Made by a program: the position numbers and the translations under genes. From Acarospora socialis (taxonomy: Eukaryota; Ascomycota; Lecanoromycetes; Acarosporales; Acarosporaceae), in NCBI GenBank assembly GCA_025617375.2, contig JAMYGW020000006.1, forward strand, positions 935,001-999,000: a DNA stretch of 64,000 nucleotides, read 5' to 3'. Of the stretch, positions 57,309 to 64,000 are shown in pieces. The first letter of the stretch is position 1. Every line of letters starts with the position of its first letter. Under the pieces are notes generated by a model. That model did not search any database and had not been told where the DNA came from. It worked only from the letters and a program-made list of their open reading frames with translations.

Positions 57309-57877
57309 GGTGGGGTTGTTGGGAAGAGTCTTGAAAGCGCAAGGCCTGCGGAAGGGAATAGGTTTCAGCACTGGAAAATCTACTGACTGGAGCTGCAAAG
57401 TCCTTTGCTTGCGCATCTATACTCATATTATTCCGATTCGCACACAACGGCTAACGAGTGAGATGTTGTATACTTTGAGTAGCTACATCATACAACCGAT
57501 GAGGACGGAACAGTGGATCTGCTATGTAACTATGCAAGCGTGCGTTGACACGATAATAATAACAGTCGTCTGGATGATGTTGTGCTACTCGGTATAAGGT
57601 ATTTGTAGTTAAGGTACTGCATAAACTGTACAACGTAAAGGTAAGGTACGGATCCAGTCGGAGTGTTTGCCTTATTATACAGTATGTAGGTATGACGCAG
57701 CCAAGACAGGCTGTGCATACAACTAAGGTACTGCAATCTATGCCAAGCTTGATCGCCCATAACCTGGAACTTATCTTGCCCTGCCCTGGCTTCACGATTT
57801 TTCTCCTGCCACAACACCATGGCTTGAGCCACACTACTCATATCATCTCTATATCCAATTGACTTTGGACTTCTCCA
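57309..57877. other. intergenic (divergent promoters), no gene seen
   Basis: 569 bp between the starts of the PARG-like and transporter genes. No feature is supported. Confidence 0.5.
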
Positions 57878-59485
57878 ATGTCTTCCGGAAGCCTCGTCAC
57901 TTCTTTCCTGGGAGCTCTGCAGGCTTCCCTCTCCGTCTTGCTAACCATCGGCTATGGCGTTATTGCAGCGCAATTCGATTTACTCAAGGCTTCCTCAGCA
58001 AAGGACATCTCGAAGCTATGTGTGCGCATGTTCTTGCCTGCGCTGTTGATTACGAATATGGGGTCCCAATTGCATCTGGACACTGCCATGAGATATGTGC
58101 CGATACTGAGTAAGTTTTTCCCTGTCTTCAACGTGTCAACTGAGCCGAGGAGCTGATATTTTTGGCAGTATGGTCTCTCATCTATACTCTCTCCTCCATG
58201 CTCCTGGGATATGTTACCACGCGCTTCTTCAAGCTGCCGTCATGGACCACCCCAGCCGTATGCTTCAACAATACCACCGCTCTCCCTCTCCTCCTCGTTC
58301 AGTCCCTCGATGCTACTGGCATCCTCACCAAGCTTTTCATGTCTGATAGCGACACCTCTTCGGATGCCGTGAAACGCGCAAAGTCATACTTCTTGGTATG
58401 CGCGATCGTGGGGAACTCGCTTACATTTGCGCTCGGGCCGAAGCTCTTGGACGGCGAGGAGGCGCCGGATCAGGAGGAAGGAAAAGAAGAAGAGGATGAT
58501 GATGCAGACGAAGCAGACGGAGGCGTTGAAGGCACTGAGGACGTGGAGCAAGGCCGGCTGCGACCTACTGAGCAGCAGAACGGAAACGCTGGCCACGACG
58601 ACAATGAAGAAAACGTCAATGAACAAACCTCCCTCCTACCCGACCCGATCGTTCGTCACGGCCAACATGCTGGTCGCAAGGGCTATCACCACGGGAAGAA
58701 ATACTGGGACAAGCTTCCACCGTGGGCGCAGAAGTTCCTCGATTTCATGTACGCCTTCGTCAACGCTCCGCTGATCGGCGCCGTAATCGGCGGGATCATC
58801 GGGCTCACACCACCTCTGCATCGGGCGTTTTTCAATGAGCAGCAGGAAGGCGGTATCTTCAAAGCGTGGCTGACGAGCAGCATCCAAAACATCGGCGATC
58901 TCTTCGCGGCGCTACAGGTTGTGGTGGTGGGCGTGAAGCTGAGCACCAGCATGCGGAAGATGAAGAAAGGAGAGGATAGCGGCAAGGTGCCTTGGGTGCC
59001 GATGATCTTCGTCCTCGTGGTCCGGTTCCTCTTATGGCCGGTGTAAGTCATTCCCTATCGGCTGTTCATCCTTCCCTTACAGCAGTGCGGGCCCGGACCA
59101 CGCGTCGGCTTACAGCGTAGAGCACAAATTGCTGACGACACGCAGCATCTCAATCTCAGTCATCTACGCCGTCGCCGCCAAAACAAACTGGCTCTCCCAA
59201 GACCCCATGCTCTGGTTCTGCCTCATGCTCATGCCGACCGGCCCGCCCGCCATGAAACTGACTGCCCTCGCCGATGTAAACGGCAGCAAGGAATCTGAGA
59301 AGATGGCCATTGCTAAGTTCTTGACCGTACGTTTTCCCCTCGTCTTCGTTTTCGACAACCGTCGAGGCCGTGGGAATTGGACTGACGGTGTGTCGTGCCT
59401 GTAGATTTCCTACGCTGTCTCACCGCTCATATGCTTTGCTGTCGTGGGGAGTCTGAAGGCTAGTGAGGCCGTTATGGCGAGCTAG
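57878..59485 (+). CDS. auxin-efflux-carrier-family membrane transporter
   Basis: Membrane protein of the AEC/PIN-like family. Exons 57878..58109, 58169..59042, 59146..59326 and 59405..59485 encode 455 aa. Hydrophobic helices are visible at residues about 9-30, 43-62 and 77-95 (WSLIYTLSSMLLGYVTTRFF), with FNNTTALPLLLVQSL as the broken-helix signature. A large acidic cytosolic loop (about 170-245) divides the protein, as in fungal members. The C-terminal half has NAPLIGAVIGGIIGLTPPLH, VVVVGVKLSTSM, IFVLVVRFLLWPV, ISISVIYAVAAKTN, and MLMPTGPPAMKLTALADVNG. The transported substrate is unknown; yeast Ecm3-like proteins are the nearest relatives I can name. Confidence 0.9.
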
Positions 59486-59980
59486 CGCGACATGTCCTTC
59501 AGGGCTATGGTTCTGCCAAGTACGATCCTTTGACGTATGGGGTCAGGACCTCTACCCAGAGAGCAGGGAAGGACAAGATGTACATGAGTGTTTGTATAGC
59601 TTATCTACCTTGCAGATAGAAGTGTCTAGACAAACAAACAAGACCAGTCTTCTGCAATCAGTTCGGAACACTGAGAGGCACCAGAGATAGTAGAATAGAC
59701 CAAAGGTAAACTCGCTCTGATTTAATGACGCTGGGGAATTTGCCTCGGAAAACCACACCACGGTAGCCCGGAATACCGAGAGATTACTGGGCCTATACCC
59801 CGAACCGCACAAAGAGGCAACGCATAGAGAGCCCGCCTGATATTATTGTATATGTGAAGAGACTGATTGGCCGCTGCCTTCGCCCATCTCAGCCCCCTCT
59901 CTCCAAAATACATCACTTCGGTCCCTGATCCCGGAAAAGACTCCATAGTCCAACTTCCGGCCAGGCGATAACCATTGACT
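59486..59980. other. intergenic between convergent genes, no gene seen
   Basis: 495 bp; no feature is supported. Confidence 0.5.
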
Positions 59981-61056
59981 TTAAAGCGCAGCCAACAACC
60001 CAACAAGACCGAGGACGCCCGCGCCAGCCGCGGCAAGGGGGACCTGTGTCGGCGCCGCGAGGGCACTTTTGCTGCTTGAGGACGGAGGCGGCGCGCTGGA
60101 TGAGGACGGAGGGGGCGTAGATGAGGACTGGATCCCATCAGCTAAATACCATGCACGTTGGGACAGGAGGAGGAGGAGGAGGAGGAGGAGGAGGAGGAGG
60201 AGGAGGAGGAGGAGGAGGAGTAGAAGAAGGAGAAGGGCAAGTCTGCAAGCATGCAATCATCTGCGGGACACTCACAGCCGAAGAAGACGCACTCTGCGTA
60301 CTCGTGACCGTCGCGCCCGCCGAATCCGTCGTCGTGACCAGCACCGCCGCCACCGTCGTCGTCGTACTCGCCGTCGCCACCGACGTCGGCACCGCCACCG
60401 TCGTGCTACTAACGTACGTCGAGCCCAGCGAATTCGACAACGTCAGCACCAGCACCGCCCCGGACCCCGTTCCCATCTGCGTGCTGACCACCGTACTCCC
60501 CCTCGAATCCGTCGTCGTCAGCACCGCGCCGCCCGTCTGCGCAGGCACCGTACTCGTAAACGTGGCCCCGCTCGCATCCGTCCCCGTCGTCACCCGCGCC
60601 GCGCCCGACACGCCCGTGCTCGCGGCGCCGCGTAGCGCGCTGATGGCGCTTTCCAGGCTGATCAGGTTCGAGGAATAGACGGTCGGCAGCGCGGACAGGA
60701 ACGGCGGTGGGGTGGCGGCCGTCAGCGCCGATTCCACGATGCTGTTGATGTCGCCGGAGACCGAGGCGGCGGAGGCGGCGGATTGCACGGCGATGCCGAA
60801 GGGCACGGCGAGGGTCGGCGGGATGTAGAGGGATATTAGCTGTGCGGCGGCGGAGGAGAATTGCGCGGAGGCGGAGCTGAGTGCGGGTGAGGAGTGTTAG
60901 TGTGGGGTGTGGAGTCTGGGGCGGATTGGGGAGGGGAGGGAGAGGAGAGAGGAGGTACGCTAGATCCGGGCCGCTTTGGCGCGGTTGGAGATTGGGGTGG
61001 GTGAGTGCCGTGGAGGCGAGGAGGGCGAGGGCGAAGGCGAGGACGAGGGAGTGCAT
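59981..61056 (-). CDS. probable GPI-anchored Ser/Thr-rich cell-surface protein
   Basis: Exons complement(59981..60127, 60276..60876, 60959..61056) give 281 aa. It has a signal peptide (MHSLVLAFALALLASTALTH), a helical Ala/Ser-rich domain to about residue 110, and a Thr/Ser/Val-rich middle with degenerate repeats (VTTGTDASGATFTSTV, LTTTDSRGSTVVSTQMGTG, VTTTDSAGATVTSTQSA). It ends SKSALAAPTQVPLAAAGAGV then LGLVGLLAAL, a hydrophobic tail with small residues before it, as expected for a GPI signal. The 148-nt last intron (strong GTGAGT donor) holds the (AGG)n microsatellite. If it were not spliced, translation would read a proline run and stop soon after, without the GPI signal. Function unknown. 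Confidence 0.8.
60165..60220. repeat. (AGG)n trinucleotide microsatellite, ~19 units
   Basis: A near-perfect AGG run on the plus strand (CCT on the coding strand of the surface-protein gene), placed in that gene's last intron as a polypyrimidine stretch. Confidence 0.95.
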
Positions 61057-62234
61057 TGTTGCGGTGCGGAGCGACGTGTAGTGTAATGGTGGTGGTGAGG
61101 TCGAGCTGGGCGCAGGATAGATGTTTAGCTATGTATACGGTGAGCGGCGTAAGACCAAGGAAGGGCAAACGACGTCGAAGAAGTCGCGCGTGTAGGGGTG
61201 GTGCGTGGTTACACGGCATCATACATATCGTGACGATAATAAGGGACCTGTAATCAGCGGATCCCGAATGGCGGGGACCCCATGCGGTGCGTCCCCAGCC
61301 AACATGATTCCAAACTTTAGGTGGACATTATTTCACAAGTCCAGCCCGCAGGTAAAGGATCCAAGGTTTTGCTGCTCTCATCCTTATTGGTCAAGGGCCT
61401 ATGATCAATAATCAGCAACCTAGCAGTGCACCGAAACCTGCTTTGTTGACGGACGCAAATGCAGGTCCTCTTTGCTTAAGCGGATGGGCTTAGGAAATTG
61501 ACAGCTACAACTACCTTATAATCGTAGAGCGGAGGGAGCAACATCTTGAGATCGTTTACGGAGGCTACTAATGATCTCTGTGTTATGGATAGTACTTGTA
61601 CTATATCGGGCGTGATAACGTTTGTCTTCGAGTCGTGATGGGTGGCTGGGAGTAGATGCAGCTTTCCGAGCTATCCCAGGGTTCTGGGTGACAACTTCCA
61701 ATGGGTAGAATGCGTCTCCATAAACTAATCTTGCAAGATTCGATGTGTTGGGCTTGGTTAGGAGCGGAAGGTTCTGCTTGTTGAGAACACTCTCGTTGTT
61801 ATGATCAGCGGTTTGTTCGGGGTCGAGGGAATCTGTAGTTATAGACAATTGCCCGACAAGCCCTTGTGGCTGAGTCTATGAACTTGTGCCCATATCAATA
61901 GTTCGTAGCTTGATATACATGGTTTATCATACTAGGAAAAGAGTGCTAATCACTCAGGATGGACTAGCTACCTAAGAGTACAGGATAACGGGTACTGAGG
62001 GCTTGATGAAATGACCGAGCTCACATGCCCACCCGAACAGTAAGCTATGAAAACCAACATATTGATGGCAGCGGTGGACAGATGGCTATCTTCAGTGACA
62101 AGCTACACGGGTTACAAATGAAAGTCAGAGAAAGTCCCTCGAGGGCCTACTGTATTGGAAAACCCGGCTCTGCCCTCTCTTTCTGCCGAAACGGTACCCT
62201 ACACTCCGAAGTCGAGATGAACACCAGTCTCGTC
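61057..62234. other. intergenic, no gene supported
   Basis: 1.18 kb between the surface-protein start and the HMG-protein stop. A 110-codon minus-strand frame (61516-61848) has no recognisable feature and may be chance. Confidence 0.5.
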
Positions 62235-63422
62235 TCAGGGGCCGGGAGCAGCAGTAGCAGGGTGCGAGTCACGATTATAAACCGTCTTACACTCTTGCTC
62301 GTAACGTGCCTTATCCTGGACGAAGGCGTCGAAGTATTTCTGCAGTGTGGACGTGAGTCAGCAGGGGGTTGTCTAGCGTGATCGTCTCTGGCTAGGAAAG
62401 TTCACCTTCTTCTCGCTCGCGCCAAGCTCTCTCCACTCTTTGCCGATTAACCGGACCCGCTCGTTGGGAGCCATATGTTTGTAATCTCCACTGTTTACTC
62501 TCTCTGCGTGGAAGCGCATGAAACTGGCGAGTGGACGCTTCACGAGTCTCTCATCATGGAGAGGCGAGTATGTCTTCGTTTTCTTAAGAAGTCTTCGGAG
62601 AATTCGTCGTGCATTGTTTGCCGTCAGAATCTCGTCGGGGGTATGGGATAAGATCCACTTGTCGTAGGCAACCTTGTTGGCCGCCACATTCGTGTTGGCG
62701 ATATGATTGTAATGCTGGGGTAGAGAACCATCAGTAATGCTTGACCCGCTGGAGCTGTGGGAGGTTACCTCGAGCTCTTCGGGCGTCAGGGCTTTGTACT
62801 TCGCAGCAGCCTCCTTCCCTGACAACGAATGACTGGCTCTGGCAAGTTCGGTAAGGACAACAGTAAATGCGTTTGCAGGGAGTGCCTTCGGAACAGTCAA
62901 GGCTTTCTTCTTCAATTCCCTGATTCGGGCTCTCTCCTTCTTGGCCTTTGCTTCCGCTACCTGCTCGGCGGTCAGGGGCTTCTTCACTCGTACCTTCGGC
63001 TTGGCTTTCGACTTCGCCCTCGTTTTCGGTTTTGCTTTTGCAGTAGTCCTCGCTTTTGGCTTGGCTTTTGGCTTCGCTTTCGGCTTCGCTTTCGGCTTCG
63101 CGTTCGCCGCCGAGGGCGTCTTACTCGCGGCTGGTTTAGTAGTTTTGGTGGTTGTGGCAGCCTTCTTTCGTGGTTTACTCGTGGTCCTTCCGGTGTGTGC
63201 CTTGGGCCTTGACGCAGGCTTTGCTGCGAGTGAACGTCGACCCTGGCTAATGATATTGCCATTGAAACTCCATGTCTGACCAGTCAGTAAAGTATATCCT
63301 GTATGAGAGCTGATTACAACGCGTAGTGGGTTGTACGACAGCTGCGCGACGCGGTCTGTTGACGACGGTGGCCCACCCCATGCCAACCGTCGAACAATAG
63401 CTCGACCAGAATTGACGATCAT
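62235..63422 (-). CDS. mitochondrial HMG-box DNA-packaging protein (Abf2/mtHMG-like)
   Basis: Exons complement(62235..62339, 62406..62714, 62769..63422) give 355 aa. The start MIVNSGRAIVRRLAWGG is basic and amphipathic, like a mitochondrial targeting sequence. A histone-H1-like tail follows (about residues 60-135) with repeated AKPK units. A first, divergent HMG box includes PANAFTVVLTELAR and LTPEELEHYNHIANTNVAAN. The second is clear: VKRPLASFMRFHAERVNSGD, then RVRLIGKEWRELGASEKKKY and FDAFVQDKARYEQ. It probably compacts mitochondrial DNA. The 54-nt intron at 62715-62768 is in frame and stop-free, and a further in-frame 45-nt intron in the N-terminal part (about 63280) is possible. Confidence 0.82.
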
Positions 63423-63878
63423 GACAATTGGTGATCTGATCTTTCGTCCACCGTACTGGAATCGAATCAACTCGTCAAGACGGATGCGAGGGGCTTGGGA
63501 GGAATGAAAGAGGGAAGCTTGCTCTTTCGCGTGACACTGAAACAATCCAGATGGCTGGCTCCCTCCGTAGTGCCTACCTTAACTTAAGGGAGTTGGCAAC
63601 CTGAAGCGAGACGAACCATTCCTTTTGGGGCATGTTGGAAATGCGGCTCCAGGGTAACGTTATCGCAATCTGAAAATTACCGTTGAGTTTGAGAGAGAAG
63701 GTGATCATTCTAACCATCCCTCATTATAGCCGCTTTAACTGAGCTGCGCTAAATATTGCGTTTCGTTACTCTTCGATTGGTCTTTGAACATCGTCGCCGT
63801 CTTGCTTCATTGCAGTGTGGGGAAGCAGTTCGATCCACAAGTTCTCAAGTCAAGCCATAGGAGACAACATACTCTCAC
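63423..63878. other. intergenic or 3' part of the edge gene
   Basis: 456 bp. Candidate terminal exons for the gene entering from the right lie here (see the next entry), but I cannot choose among them. Confidence 0.4.
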
Positions 63879-64000
63879 CTTGACAGTGCCCAGGTCATTG
63901 TAAAGCTCACTGATCTGGCTTGGGAACATGGCCCGCCACGGGGATACTCGCTCACCATCGCCTGTAGGCAGCTCGTATTCTTCTTCAAAGCGAAGCAGGC
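63879..64000 (-). CDS. partial exon of an unrecognised gene entering from the right edge
   Basis: The minus strand from 63998 to 63879 reads [20 protein letters not shown], then [20 protein letters not shown], and meets a GTGAGA donor at 63878. This is codon-like, balanced sequence without stops and is probably real coding DNA. Downstream open frames that could follow include one continuing NLWIELLPHTAMKQDG (near 63765-63845) and one continuing IAITLPWSRISNM (near 63595-63670). I do not recognise the family. Confidence 0.5.

Noticed and set aside
61516-61848. A 110-codon minus-strand frame in the intergenic region before the HMG gene.
   Set aside because: No motif, no supporting exons and ordinary spacer composition; length alone is not enough.
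6921-63422. Several introns (in the SUZ, sirtuin, MED16, SLD3 and HMG genes) are multiples of three without stops, suggesting programmed in-frame retention.
   Set aside because: About five of roughly 42 introns is close to what chance gives for introns of 45-80 nt, and in each case splicing restores a better family match.
1-64000. tRNA, rRNA, CRISPR arrays, and bacterial-type operons or defence islands.
   Set aside because: I scanned for B-box-like GGTTCGAATC motifs and regularly spaced identical repeats and found none; the genes are eukaryotic with introns and individual promoters.

Overview
The window is nuclear DNA of a filamentous ascomycete (Pezizomycotina; Dothideomycetes is my best guess). 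Evidence: many single-copy fungal housekeeping genes, about 42 introns of mostly 43-80 nt with GT..AG ends and CTAAC/CTGAC-like branch sites, moderately GC-rich host DNA, and one sharply bounded AT-rich repeat block that looks hypermutated. Exon joins were built by hand from reading frame, splice signals and family resemblance; every spliced model is a whole number of codons.

Left arm (1-33977): an Iec1-like zinc-finger protein (cut by the window edge), tubulin chaperone E (PAC2), splicing factor SF3A2, two small unknown genes, a SUZ-type RNA-binding protein, the Fe-S assembly factor NAR1, a long serine-rich orphan, RNA polymerase subunit RPB12, anthranilate phosphoribosyltransferase (TRP4), mitochondrial ribosomal protein uL10m, a PI-PLC X-domain protein, an Hst3/Hst4 sirtuin, Mediator subunit MED16, DNA polymerase epsilon subunit DPB4, replication initiator SLD3, and an F-box-like protein. 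Two intergenic regions (about 10.95-11.40 kb and 20.64-21.54 kb) carry degenerate copies of one repeat family in opposite orientations.

Middle (34499-46717): about 12.2 kb of nested, decayed mobile elements. A 684-bp TA-flanked inverted-repeat element (34499-35182) abuts an 11.5-kb element with ~0.5-kb terminal inverted repeats, a 6-bp target duplication (GTACTC) and remains of an integrase-like DDE transposase (35188-46717). A Ty3/gypsy LTR retrotransposon (37089-43123; 317-bp LTRs, target duplication TCAAG) sits inside it. Across the block CpG is essentially absent and CpC/GpG nearly so, while CpA/TpG stay common. That is not the CpA-to-TpA signature of Neurospora RIP, and it is the most interesting signal in the window.

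Right arm (46995-64000): NatA subunit NAA15, mitochondrial translocase TIM54, an NDR kinase of the Cot1/Cbk1 type, a microbial-type PARG protein, an auxin-efflux-carrier-like transporter, a probable GPI-anchored wall protein whose last intron holds an (AGG)n microsatellite, a mitochondrial HMG-box protein, and the 3' part of an unrecognised gene at the right edge. Apart from the mobile block this is ordinary gene-dense fungal DNA. I see no operon-like or secondary-metabolite cluster; neighbours are functionally unrelated, although SIR2-type, MED16, DPB4 and SLD3 genes do lie within 11 kb.
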